DNA from: Paenibacillus sp. FSL K6-3182
Lineage (GTDB): Bacteria; Bacillota; Bacilli; Paenibacillales; Paenibacillaceae
Length of the DNA: 64,000 nucleotides
Direction: 5' to 3'
NCBI RefSeq assembly: GCF_037976325.1
Contig: NZ_CP150265.1
Span: 1,793,501 to 1,857,500 of the forward strand
Under the pieces are notes generated by a model. It made no database searches. It was not told where the DNA came from and saw only the letters and a list, made by a program, of their open reading frames with translations. Positions 44,493 through 52,874 of the stretch are shown here, in pieces. Position 1 is the first letter of the stretch. Every line of letters starts with the position of its first letter. Made by a program: the position numbers and the translations under genes.

Positions 44493-44699
44493 ATGAACAA
44501 CACGAAGATTACCCATGAAGTCATCAGACAAGCTGGGGTCGATTATATCAAATGGATTCTGTACAACACGAAAGTGCCGGACTACGACATCCGTCTGGCG
44601 TACATGTCGACTCCGACCAAAGACAGCTACAAGGCCAAAGGTCTAGACAAGAAGATCGAGGAAGTAAACGCGAAAGCGAAAGAGCAAGGCATTGAATAA
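44493..44699 (+). CDS. Unrecognised short ORF, possible gene remnant
   Basis: A 68-residue ORF with no Shine-Dalgarno sequence, rich in Lys and charged residues, ending KKIEEVNAKAKEQGIE. I recognise no domain. It sits at the boundary where base composition changes between the GH127 gene and the next locus and is followed by a strong terminator. It may be the 3' end of a gene whose beginning was lost. The 137 bases before it hold only a weak GGGAG/CTCCC hairpin. Confidence 0.3.
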   Translation: MNNTKITHEVIRQAGVDYIKWILYNTKVPDYDIRLAYMSTPTKDSYKAKGLDKKIEEVNAKAKEQGIE

Positions 44700-44713
44700 G
44701 ATTAGATAGCGAG

Positions 44714-44756
44714 AAGGCCATTCACGTTGGGGAGACCCGACTTGATGGCCTTTTTT
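44714..44756 (+). terminator. Intrinsic terminator at the left edge of the G+C-rich locus
   Basis: AAGGCCAT at 44714-44721 pairs with GATGGCC at 44744-44750 plus following TT; the inner GTTGGG/CCCGAC continues the stem. Six T residues follow. Confidence 0.8.
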
Positions 44757-44879
44757 CTGCTCCGTAAATTTTCCATACCGCCATCTGTAGATTGTCCTGT
44801 TCACTCAACACTCCTTATTTGTTACATTAGTAGAAGCAATATAGAATGCGCTTACTTTTTCGCGCGGCAAGGGGGCGGC

Positions 44880-46712
44880 ATGTTCGGATCGTTAAGATAT
44901 CAGACTAGTATATTTTTGACATTGTCCATCTTCCTGTTCTCCGTGATTACGATCGTTAACGTCATTCATTATTTCCGTAATGAATCGTTGATCGAAAACG
45001 ATATGGCGCAAAACAAGCAGCAGACGACGATCAAGCTTCAGGAGCAAGTCGACGACATGCTGGAGGAAATGGACAAGCTTTCAATCTCCGTCAATGCATC
45101 AGACTCGATTTTGGGTGTGCTGAAGGGGATCGCGTCCAATTCCGAGGAGAACTACTTCACCGCACACCCGGAAATTAGTGCGGAAGTGCGCAATACACTG
45201 CTATCCTTCACGTCGCTGCAGCCGCTCAAAGGACGAATTAGCATCGTCAGTCGCTTCGGCGATTATTTGGGATTAAGCAATAAGATGGACAATGTGAAAG
45301 CCGACAAATTCCAAGTTCGCGCCATGCCTATGTTTCGAGAATACTTGAACATGGACGATTATAAACGGTTTTTACCGCCCCATCCTGATCCATGGTCCGA
45401 ATCGGGAGATAAGGTCGTCTCGATCGTACGTCCGCTTAGGGATAACTACAATGTGTACGGATACGTGGAGGTCAGCTATTCGGTAAAAGAGCTGGAAAAC
45501 CTCTTTTTCTTCCGCAACGACCTGTCCTTCGGCAACGTGCTTATTCTCGGTCCCGACCGCAGCGAATTGTTCAGCAGCTTAAGTCCGGACATTGCCGGCA
45601 ATATTGAGGAGAACGACCGCTTGAAGATGCTGCTGGATGAAGAATTCGGGCATTTTCAGATGCAGTTTTCCGGGACAAACGAGATGTTGTTTTATTCGAA
45701 GCTGACGGAGGTGGATTGGACTGTGCTGCTGATCGAGGACGTATCCGTTTACCGCAGGCCTATCGCGTATTTGCGCCATAGTTCCGTTACGATTTTTTTG
45801 GCGGTGATGGCCGTATTGTTGCTGGCGCTCTATCTCTATACCAGCCGCGTGACAAGACCGCTAAGTAGACTGAAGGATTCTCTGGCTAATGTCGATCTTG
45901 CGAAGCTGGAGCTGCTCCCCTCAAAGCTGAGAACCCGCAACGAAATTACACTGCTCGGCTTGGCGTTTCAGGGCTTGCTCGACGAGCTGAAGCGGACGAT
46001 GCGCCAAGAGGAGGTGGCCAAGCAACGAGAGATGGTCGCGCAGATGAACGCGCTGCAAGCGCAGGTCAACCCTCACTTCCTCCATAATACGCTGACGGTA
46101 ATCGCGGCCAATGGCAGAAGCTCGGGCAATCCGAAGGTGGTGGAAATGTGCATTGCGCTTTCGGATATGCTTCGCTACACGATGAAGTTCGACCGAAAGG
46201 ATTCCACCGTCGGGGCGGAGATGGAACATGTGGAGCAATATTTAACGTTGATGCGGAGCAAGTACGAAGGATTTCTGGAGATCGAAATGAACATCGATCA
46301 GGCGATCGGTCCCGTTTCCATTCCGCGATTATCTTTGCAGCCTCTCGTCGAAAACGCATTCCAGCACGGATTCGCGGGAATCGAACCGCCATGGAAGCTT
46401 GCCGTGTCGGGTACGGTCGGCGAAAGCACGTGGACCGTCTCTATCGCCGATAATGGAATCGGCTTGTCGCCGGAGCTGCTGGAGAGAGTACGACAGCAAA
46501 TCGGGCGACTCCGAGACGACCCCGGAGCGGAAACGGATCGTCTTGCTGAAGTGGCAGAAGCGGATGGCGGCTTGTCGATACGCGAGGGCAATGGCATCGG
46601 CCTGGCGAATGTGGTTGCCCGACTACACTTATTTTATGGCGAGGCCGTCGAGGTTCGGGTGGATCAATCTCCGGCCGGCGGCACGGTATTTACGATAACG
46701 GGGAGGCGATAA
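44880..46712 (+). CDS. YesM-type sensor histidine kinase
   Basis: A 610-residue membrane kinase. The ATG at 44880 (MFGSLRYQTSIFLT) has AAGGGGG about six bases upstream; the frame is open further upstream through the terminator. First transmembrane helix near residues 10-30, extracellular sensor, second helix near 300-322, HAMP (RVTRPLSRLKDSLA), phosphoacceptor His399 in QVNPHFLHNTL, ATP-binding LSLQPLVENAFQHG and DNGIGLS. It precedes its response regulator by three bases. The G+C-rich codon use differs from the YesM at 13452. Confidence 0.9.
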   Translation: MFGSLRYQTSIFLTLSIFLFSVITIVNVIHYFRNESLIENDMAQNKQQTTIKLQEQVDDMLEEMDKLSISVNASDSILGVLKGIASNSEENYFTAHPEISAEVRNTLLSFTSLQPLKGRISIVSRFGDYLGLSNKMDNVKADKFQVRAMPMFREYLNMDDYKRFLPPHPDPWSESGDKVVSIVRPLRDNYNVYGYVEVSYSVKELENLFFFRNDLSFGNVLILGPDRSELFSSLSPDIAGNIEENDRLKMLLDEEFGHFQMQFSGTNEMLFYSKLTEVDWTVLLIEDVSVYRRPIAYLRHSSVTIFLAVMAVLLLALYLYTSRVTRPLSRLKDSLANVDLAKLELLPSKLRTRNEITLLGLAFQGLLDELKRTMRQEEVAKQREMVAQMNALQAQVNPHFLHNTLTVIAANGRSSGNPKVVEMCIALSDMLRYTMKFDRKDSTVGAEMEHVEQYLTLMRSKYEGFLEIEMNIDQAIGPVSIPRLSLQPLVENAFQHGFAGIEPPWKLAVSGTVGESTWTVSIADNGIGLSPELLERVRQQIGRLRDDPGAETDRLAEVAEADGGLSIREGNGIGLANVVARLHLFYGEAVEVRVDQSPAGGTVFTITGRR

Positions 46713-46715
46713 GGC

Positions 46716-48281
46716 ATGAACCGAATTATGCTCATTGAAGACGAACCGCCCATCCTTCAAATGATTAAGGGAATGATCGAGTCTTCTCCCCAAGGCTTTG
46801 CCGTATCGCATACGGCGTTCAACGGTGCGAAAGCGCTAAAGCTGCTGGAGGACGGAGCGAAGCCGGACTTGATCGTGACAGATATCCGGATGCCGGTTAT
46901 GGACGGGCTTCAATTGATGAGGGTGCTGTCCGGTAGAGGGTACGAGATCCCTTGCATCATCTTGTCCGGATACAGCGACTTTAACTACGCCCGCGAAGCC
47001 CTGCAGCAAAACGCATGGGATTATTTGCTTAAGCCGCTGAAAGAAGACCATCTGGAGCAAGCGCTGGCCAAAGCTTCCGTCATGCTTCGCAAGCGCAAAT
47101 CTAAAGCGGAACGAGCCTATATAAAGCGGGCATTGCAGCTCTCTGATGACTTTGGAGAGGAACCCGCTAATCCGGGGTATCTGCATTATCAGCTGCTGCT
47201 TATAAGGAGAGGACCCTACCGGACAGGCGCTTGGGAAGATCGGCTGCCTTCGCCAGGCGACTTCTATAGCCAATGGGATGATGACGCCATGGAGGCGGAG
47301 ATAAGCCCCGAATGGAAAGCGGATCCCGTATGGTGGATGAGCGGTTGGGCGTCGAATGAGAGAGTCATGGTTCGCGCCTTAATGGGCCCCAAATCGGGAA
47401 ACGTTCACCGGGAGGCTGCGGAATCCATGCTGGCTGCATGGACATCCCGTGCGAAAGCGGATGAAGGGGTTGTTAATATGGCCGTCTCCGAGCCTGTTGC
47501 CGAGGAGAATCTCGCGGTTACGCTTCGTAAGCTCAGGGAAGCATTGGCCCGTGAGACGAGATTCGGCGAAGCGCGTGTATGGATGCAAGGCGATATGCGG
47601 CGTCCTAGCTTCGTCTTGTCGTCTGAGCTGGATCAAGCCTGCCGCAGTCTGACTCATTCGGCCTACTATGAATCGTTCGAGAAGGCTATGCAAGGATGGG
47701 TCAGAGAGTGGCGTAAAGAAGGCTACGGGCAGCCCGAGGTGGAGAGCTTATTCGCAGCGATCGTCCGTTCCTTCCATGCACATTGGCCGAAGGAAATCGC
47801 TTCGACAATGGCCGCTTTTGATGCGAACGAGCTTTTATCCGTCTGCCGAACACTGGATGAAGCGGTAAAACAGTTCTGCGGATATATGAAGGAGGGATAT
47901 GCGGCTTTGGCTAAGAGCCGCCCGGACCGTTCGGCAAAAGACTTGATGGAAAGCGTCCGGCGTTACTTGGACGAACACTTCATGGAGCCGATCGGAAGCG
48001 ACAAGCTTCAGCAAGTGTTCGGCTATAACAAAACGTATATCTCAAACGTGTTCAGCGACGTAGTCGGCATGCCGCCTGGAAAATATTTGGCGAAGCTCCG
48101 CATTGACAAAGCGATCGCGCTCATCCATGATCGGCCGGAGCTGTCGCTCCGCCAGATCGCGGAGCTCGTCGGTTACGAAGACAGTCTGTACTTCAGCAAA
48201 GTATTTAAAAACGCGACGGGGATCAGCCCTAGGGAATACAAGGATAGGAGGGCGAAGGATGGGCAGAACGGGGGCTTGTAA
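46716..48281 (+). CDS. YesN-type response regulator (REC plus AraC HTH)
   Basis: A 521-residue regulator. Receiver: IMLIEDEPPILQ, Asp56 in IVTDIRMPVMDG, and WDYLLKPLK. The C-terminal AraC domain has FGYNKTYISNVFSDVVG and QIAELVGYEDSLYFSKVFKN. It is followed, with a 23-base overlap, by a binding-protein gene. It should activate the transporter and enzyme genes downstream. Confidence 0.9.
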   Translation: MNRIMLIEDEPPILQMIKGMIESSPQGFAVSHTAFNGAKALKLLEDGAKPDLIVTDIRMPVMDGLQLMRVLSGRGYEIPCIILSGYSDFNYAREALQQNAWDYLLKPLKEDHLEQALAKASVMLRKRKSKAERAYIKRALQLSDDFGEEPANPGYLHYQLLLIRRGPYRTGAWEDRLPSPGDFYSQWDDDAMEAEISPEWKADPVWWMSGWASNERVMVRALMGPKSGNVHREAAESMLAAWTSRAKADEGVVNMAVSEPVAEENLAVTLRKLREALARETRFGEARVWMQGDMRRPSFVLSSELDQACRSLTHSAYYESFEKAMQGWVREWRKEGYGQPEVESLFAAIVRSFHAHWPKEIASTMAAFDANELLSVCRTLDEAVKQFCGYMKEGYAALAKSRPDRSAKDLMESVRRYLDEHFMEPIGSDKLQQVFGYNKTYISNVFSDVVGMPPGKYLAKLRIDKAIALIHDRPELSLRQIAELVGYEDSLYFSKVFKNATGISPREYKDRRAKDGQNGGL

Positions 48282-49587
48282 CGGGCAGTTCATCCGTACG
48301 AGTGTTATACTGATGCTCGTCTTCGCTGCACTCCTCTTCGGATGCAGCACAGGAAATAATGAGACGGAGGTCGCACTGGGCAAGTCGCAGGCGATTACGC
48401 TAACGCTGATGGGCAACCAGGATTGGACGGTCAAGCCGATTCTGAAGCGGGCTATCGCGCTCTACGAGGAGCAGACCGGCAACCGGATCGAGCTGCAGGC
48501 TCTTCCGATCGATACAGTCGATACATTAATCAGTAAGAGGGTCGCGATTGGCGAAATTACGGACCTGGTCATGCACTTCGGAGGGGCTGCGCTCAGCGAC
48601 TTGCATCCGGAGCGTAACTTCGTCGATATGAGCGGTGAGGACTGGGTGGCAGACCTAACCGAAGAGGTGAAGCCGCGCCTGTCGAAGGACGGCAAGCTGT
48701 ACGGCTTGCCCCTATGGATGGCCTCCACCAGTGGGACTTTATATAATAAACGCATATTTGAAAAGCTGGGCTTGCGGGTTGCTGAGACGCAGGAGGAATT
48801 TTTTTCCTTATGCAAGAGGCTGTTTGAGGCAGGCATCGTTCCGGTCTATTTGGCTAGCAAAGACGTATGGCCGCTAATGCCTCAATTCGGCATGGATTAT
48901 GCAGCCAAACGAACGCCGGGTTTGGTGGAAGCACTGAATTCGAACCAAGTGAATTTGGCCGACGTGCCGGCTGTCCAGGAAGTCGTAGATTGGTACAAGA
49001 CGATGTATGATCATGGGTATTTCGGTAGCGATTCGGCCAGCAACAACTGGGACGGCTTGCCGACCGCGCTGCATAGCGGCGATTACGCTATGGTCATGTC
49101 ATGGGACGATTATTTGTATTCCGATCTGGACGAGAAATATCCCGGTTTGGCAGGCGATTTTGGGATAATGCCCCTCTTCGTAGGCGGCAAGGACGCCAAG
49201 CTGTACGAAGGACCGAATGCAGCCATGCTTATGGTCAACAAAAACGGCAGCCATGCCGAGGAGGCGATGCAGTTCATCCGTTTCCTTGCACAGCCCTCCG
49301 TGCTGAATGACATTTACCGCGATCTGAAGACGGGAACGTATTTCTACAGCGTGACGACGAATCAGCCAACCCCTCAATATGTGGAGAACAAGGAGCAGAT
49401 CGATCGTCACACTTCTCCCTCCGTCACTCCGTTTATCGTAGGCTACAGCCAGTATGAGATGGCCAAGTGGGTCCGGCAAGCGATGACAGGCGCCATTACG
49501 ACCCGGGAGGCGCTCACCGGTATGGACAATTACCGCAAGCAAGCCGCGATTGATCGCGGCATCCCCGAGTTCCAATATCCCCGCTAA
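48259..49587 (+). CDS. Solute-binding lipoprotein, possibly a sensor partner of the two-component system
   Basis: A 442-residue type-1 solute-binding protein with lipobox LFGC in its signal peptide. Recognisable: ITLTLMGNQDWTVKPILKRA, LDIVMHF-like region (ITDLVMHFGG), KLYGLPLWMASTSGTLYNKR and GDYAMVMSWDDYLY. The ATG at 48259 has GGAGGG six bases upstream and overlaps the response-regulator gene by 23 bases, tying its translation to the two-component system. A second binding-protein gene with its own leader follows. I infer that this one may present ligand to the kinase; it could equally be a second transporter receptor. Confidence 0.85.
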   Translation: MGRTGACNGQFIRTSVILMLVFAALLFGCSTGNNETEVALGKSQAITLTLMGNQDWTVKPILKRAIALYEEQTGNRIELQALPIDTVDTLISKRVAIGEITDLVMHFGGAALSDLHPERNFVDMSGEDWVADLTEEVKPRLSKDGKLYGLPLWMASTSGTLYNKRIFEKLGLRVAETQEEFFSLCKRLFEAGIVPVYLASKDVWPLMPQFGMDYAAKRTPGLVEALNSNQVNLADVPAVQEVVDWYKTMYDHGYFGSDSASNNWDGLPTALHSGDYAMVMSWDDYLYSDLDEKYPGLAGDFGIMPLFVGGKDAKLYEGPNAAMLMVNKNGSHAEEAMQFIRFLAQPSVLNDIYRDLKTGTYFYSVTTNQPTPQYVENKEQIDRHTSPSVTPFIVGYSQYEMAKWVRQAMTGAITTREALTGMDNYRKQAAIDRGIPEFQYPR

Positions 49588-49634
49588 AACGATGTAAGAT
49601 TTCCATATCGACTCATGTGGAATGTCCATAGGTG

Positions 49635-49692
49635 CCCCCTTCGGCGCATGTTATGCTTGTTTTGCAAGCGCTTTATACATGCTCGAAGGGGG
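49635..49692 (+). promoter_or_regulatory. Leader hairpin that masks the ribosome-binding site of the next gene
   Basis: CCCCCTTCG at 49635-49643 is an exact reverse complement of CGAAGGGGG at 49684-49692, which contains the Shine-Dalgarno sequence of the gene at 49700. GCATG/CATGC and GCTTG/CAAGC continue the structure inward. A cre-like sequence (49662-49676, one mismatch) lies in the loop region. Confidence 0.6.
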
Positions 49693-49699
49693 TTTATTC

Positions 49700-51067
49700 A
49701 TGAAGAAACCAGTCAACAAAGCTTATTCGTTGCTAAGCGTGCTCCTCGTATTTGCCATGACGCTGGCCGCGTGCGGCACATCGAACGGGGACGGCGAGCC
49801 AAATGCCAGTACACCGGCTGAAAGCGACAAGCCGTCCGCGACGGTGAGCGGCGAGGAGTCTGTCACCTTGAAATTTTGGACGTGGCATCCGTCCGCGGAT
49901 CTCTACAAGCCGGTTATCGAGAAATTCGAAGAAACGCATCCGGGCATTAAAGTCGAGCTTACGGTAATGGAGAGCAAAGACTTCCAGACGAAGATGCCGA
50001 TGGCGCTCAGCACGCAGGAAGACCTGGATGTCGTAGGCGTTCAGACCGGGGCGATGCCGAAGCAAATCCAGGCGGATCTGCTGCCGCTGGAGGAGCTGCT
50101 GTCCGAAGCGCGGCCAGATTGGCAATCGGTCATTAACGAGAACAGCGTCGCGCAAGCGAAGTCCCAAGCGGACAGCCTGAAGTTCTTACCGATGGCTTCT
50201 GTCGGCTCTATGGTTATGTATTACAACAAAGACATTTTGAATGAGCTTGGTCTGCCGGCACCGCAAACCTACGCGGAGTTGAAGGACGTATCCGATAAGC
50301 TTCGCGAGACGAAGAGCGACAAGTTGTCCGTAGCCGTCGGCGGCAAGGACGCATGGATTTTGGATGAGCTCGTCTGGACGATCGCCGGTCAGCAATCCGA
50401 CCTGTTCAACCAGTGGCGATACAACGGAAAGAAGCTGGACGGACCCGAGTTTACGCAGGCAGTTGCTAGCTTCCAGAAAATTTTCGTTGACGGCATCATA
50501 AGCAAAGACGACGTACTCGATATGGACTATACGTCTTCCCGTACCGCCTTTACTTCCGGCCAAGCGGCGTTTTTTATCCAAGGCACTTGGGAGGCGAACC
50601 TGCTGCTGGAGAGCTTCCGCAAGTCCAACCAAGTGGACGTGGGCGACGTAGGAGTCCTGCCTATTCCGGCCATCGAAGCAAACGGCAAACCGTCGATCCG
50701 ATCCTTCATCGATCTCGGCATCGGCATACCGGCGCATTCCAAACATCCGAAGGAAGCGATGCAGCTGATCGACTTCCTCGTATTCGGCGAAGGCAACGAC
50801 ATGCTCGCCTCGACGTTCGCCTTCTCGACCAACAAGACGGGCTTCGCGCCGGATGCTTCTCTTCTAACGACACCGACGGCGCAGCAATCCTATAAGACGT
50901 TAACCGATCTGCTCAGCTTCCCGACGGCCGACCGGAACAACAATTCCCCGTTCTCCGATGTCGCGGGCCAACAGCTTCAGAAGCTGCTCATAAGCAGCCA
51001 GACACCTGAAGAGACGGCCAAAGCGATTGAAAAAGAATTTCAGACGGGCAAATACCCGAACGAATGA
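49700..51067 (+). CDS. Sugar ABC transporter substrate-binding lipoprotein
   Basis: A 455-residue extracellular receptor with lipobox LAAC (MTLAAC), acidic Gly/Ser linker, then VTLKFWTWHPSADLYKPVIEKF, LDVVGVQTGAMP and SVGSMVMYYNKDILNELGLP. The ATG at 49700 follows GAAGGGGG by seven bases. It precedes two permease genes and is their probable receptor. It is unlike the upstream binding protein at 48259 in length and sequence, so the two are not a recent duplication. Confidence 0.9.
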   Translation: MKKPVNKAYSLLSVLLVFAMTLAACGTSNGDGEPNASTPAESDKPSATVSGEESVTLKFWTWHPSADLYKPVIEKFEETHPGIKVELTVMESKDFQTKMPMALSTQEDLDVVGVQTGAMPKQIQADLLPLEELLSEARPDWQSVINENSVAQAKSQADSLKFLPMASVGSMVMYYNKDILNELGLPAPQTYAELKDVSDKLRETKSDKLSVAVGGKDAWILDELVWTIAGQQSDLFNQWRYNGKKLDGPEFTQAVASFQKIFVDGIISKDDVLDMDYTSSRTAFTSGQAAFFIQGTWEANLLLESFRKSNQVDVGDVGVLPIPAIEANGKPSIRSFIDLGIGIPAHSKHPKEAMQLIDFLVFGEGNDMLASTFAFSTNKTGFAPDASLLTTPTAQQSYKTLTDLLSFPTADRNNNSPFSDVAGQQLQKLLISSQTPEETAKAIEKEFQTGKYPNE

Positions 51068-51076
51068 TAGCCCGGT

Positions 51077-51099
51077 AGGAGCGGCATGTCGCTGCTCCT
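51077..51099 (+). other. Intercistronic hairpin between binding protein and permease genes
   Basis: AGGAGCGGC at 51077-51085 pairs with GCTGCTCCT at 51091-51099 (one G-T pair) around a five-base loop. No T-run follows. It occupies the same position as the hairpin at 16821-16848 in the first transporter operon. Confidence 0.5.
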
Positions 51100-51127
51100 G
51101 TCCTGCTAAGGAGGGAGTGTGCATCTT

Positions 51128-52021
51128 ATGAAAATCACAGGCAGGGAACATGTAGTCGGGTTTATGTTTATCGCTCCGCTGCTGCTTTTGTTTTCCGTTT
51201 TTTTGGTTTATGGATTTTATTTTATCGTGCATGCCAGCTTCTACGACCAGACGCTGTCGTTCAGGGATGCGACGTTCGTGGGCTGGGACAACTATGTCAC
51301 CGCATTGTCGGACAACCGATTTTTGCGCTCTATTGTCAACAATTTGGCTTATTCGGCGGCCGCCATTCTCATCAGCTTGTCGGTCGGATTTTTGGTATCC
51401 GTCGTTTTGAATATGGGGATCAGAGGCTCTAAGCTGCTGGGATCGCTGTTTTTTATCCCGTCTTTCATGCCGCTGGCTCTGATCGCGATGGTATTCTCCA
51501 TCATGCTGGAGTTTCGCTTTGGCACGCTGAATCAGCTGCTGCACGGCATCGGTCTCGATTTCCTTGCCCAACGGTGGTTAAGCGATCCGACGCTCGCTTA
51601 CATGTCCATCATCTCCATCTCTGTGTTTCTAATCGGGCTACCCATGATGTACTATAACGCAGATATGACGACGATTAATGCCGGCATACTCGAAGCGGCC
51701 GTTATCGATGGAGCGGGACTTGGACGTATGCTGTGGAGCGTTATGTTTCCGCTGCTCAAGAACGCCCATAAAACGATAATATTGTCTACGCTGCTCGGGA
51801 GCTTCCGTGAATTCGAAAGGGTGTTCCTGCTAACGCAAGGCGGTCCGGCGGGCACAACGGAGAATTCGAGCGTCTATATCTATTCCTTTGCCCGGTCCGC
51901 CGGGGCGAATATCGGTTACGTCTGCGCGGCATCCGTCATCGTGCTCCTTATCGCTTTGGGGATATCCGTCATCCAGCTTATCGCTTATCGTCCTCGGACG
52001 GGAAAGGGGGGACGGGCATGA
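51128..52021 (+). CDS. Sugar ABC transporter permease (MalF/UgpA-like)
   Basis: A 297-residue membrane protein with six predicted helices beginning VVGFMFIAPLLLLFSVF. The EAA loop is present as GILEAAVIDGAGLGRMLWSVMFPL. ATG at 51128 chosen over the GTG at 51119, which is too close to AAGGAGGG. It overlaps the next permease as ATGA. As in the first uptake operon there is no ATPase gene. Confidence 0.9.
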   Translation: MKITGREHVVGFMFIAPLLLLFSVFLVYGFYFIVHASFYDQTLSFRDATFVGWDNYVTALSDNRFLRSIVNNLAYSAAAILISLSVGFLVSVVLNMGIRGSKLLGSLFFIPSFMPLALIAMVFSIMLEFRFGTLNQLLHGIGLDFLAQRWLSDPTLAYMSIISISVFLIGLPMMYYNADMTTINAGILEAAVIDGAGLGRMLWSVMFPLLKNAHKTIILSTLLGSFREFERVFLLTQGGPAGTTENSSVYIYSFARSAGANIGYVCAASVIVLLIALGISVIQLIAYRPRTGKGGRA

Positions 52022-52833
52022 ATTTCGCTATCGCAAACCGCAAGCAGAAGAGAATCATTAGCTTATTTTTGTATGTTTTCGCTCTTGTTTGGCTGTTTCC
52101 GTTTTATACCGCTATCCGCAATTCGCTGAAAGTGAACGGGTTTCAGAATTACGTCGATTTGTTCACCAGCGATTTGAACGGCATTTCGCTTATAGGCACG
52201 TTCTGGAACTCGGCGCTTATTGCTAGCGGCTCGACATTTCTGCTGCTGTCGATAGGCGCGCTTGCTGCCTTCGCCTTCTCCAAGCTTCGATTTTTCGCGA
52301 AGGAAGCCATTTATGTATCGGTTCTACTATGTCTGGCCGTACCTGGCGTCGTCATTTTGATTCCATTTTATTATATTTTGAAAAACTTGGATCTCTACAA
52401 TACGCTTTGGGCAGTCATCTTCTCGGAAGCGGTTCTTACGCTGCCGTTCGCCGTCCTGATGCTGCGGAACTACTACGACAATCTGCCGCCCGAGCTGATG
52501 GAGTCGGCTTCGATCGACGGTGCTTCCAAGCTGCAGGCGTTCATACACATTTATTTGCCGCTATCCATCCCTGCGCTAATTAATCTCGGGGTGCTTTCGA
52601 TCATGTGGTCGTTCCAAGATTTTCTACTGCCGCTTATGTTCCTGACGGATAAGTCCGTGCTGACGGCTACGGTTGCCGTCAATACGCTAAAAGGCTTGTT
52701 CGGCTTTTCTCCCGCCGACCTGGGGAAATTCAACGCGGCGCTAGTTGTGCTGGGGATGCCGGGTGTCGTCATCTTTACGTTTGCGCGCAAGTTCATCACA
52801 AGTGGAATTACTTCTGGAGCAGTCAAAGATTAG
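52018..52833 (+). CDS. Sugar ABC transporter permease (MalG-like)
   Basis: A 271-residue membrane protein. LFLYVFALVWLFPFYTAIRNSL is the first helix, and the EAA loop is LMESASIDGASKLQAFIHIYLPL. The start codon overlaps the preceding stop. Partner of the permease at 51128. The enzyme gene at 52875 follows after 41 bases. Confidence 0.91.
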   Translation: MNFAIANRKQKRIISLFLYVFALVWLFPFYTAIRNSLKVNGFQNYVDLFTSDLNGISLIGTFWNSALIASGSTFLLLSIGALAAFAFSKLRFFAKEAIYVSVLLCLAVPGVVILIPFYYILKNLDLYNTLWAVIFSEAVLTLPFAVLMLRNYYDNLPPELMESASIDGASKLQAFIHIYLPLSIPALINLGVLSIMWSFQDFLLPLMFLTDKSVLTATVAVNTLKGLFGFSPADLGKFNAALVVLGMPGVVIFTFARKFITSGITSGAVKD

Positions 52834-52874
52834 GCAAATGCTAGCGAAGCCAAAGCGTTTAGGAGGATGGAACA

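Noticed and set aside
49662-49676. cre-like sequence TTGCAAGCGCTTTAT
   Set aside because: Mismatch at the conserved C and location in the loop of a leader hairpin make it a weak candidate; mentioned only with the hairpin.
50900-51571. 223-codon minus-strand ORF rich in Gln and Arg
   Set aside because: Produced by G+C-rich codons of the binding-protein and permease genes on the other strand; no start signal.
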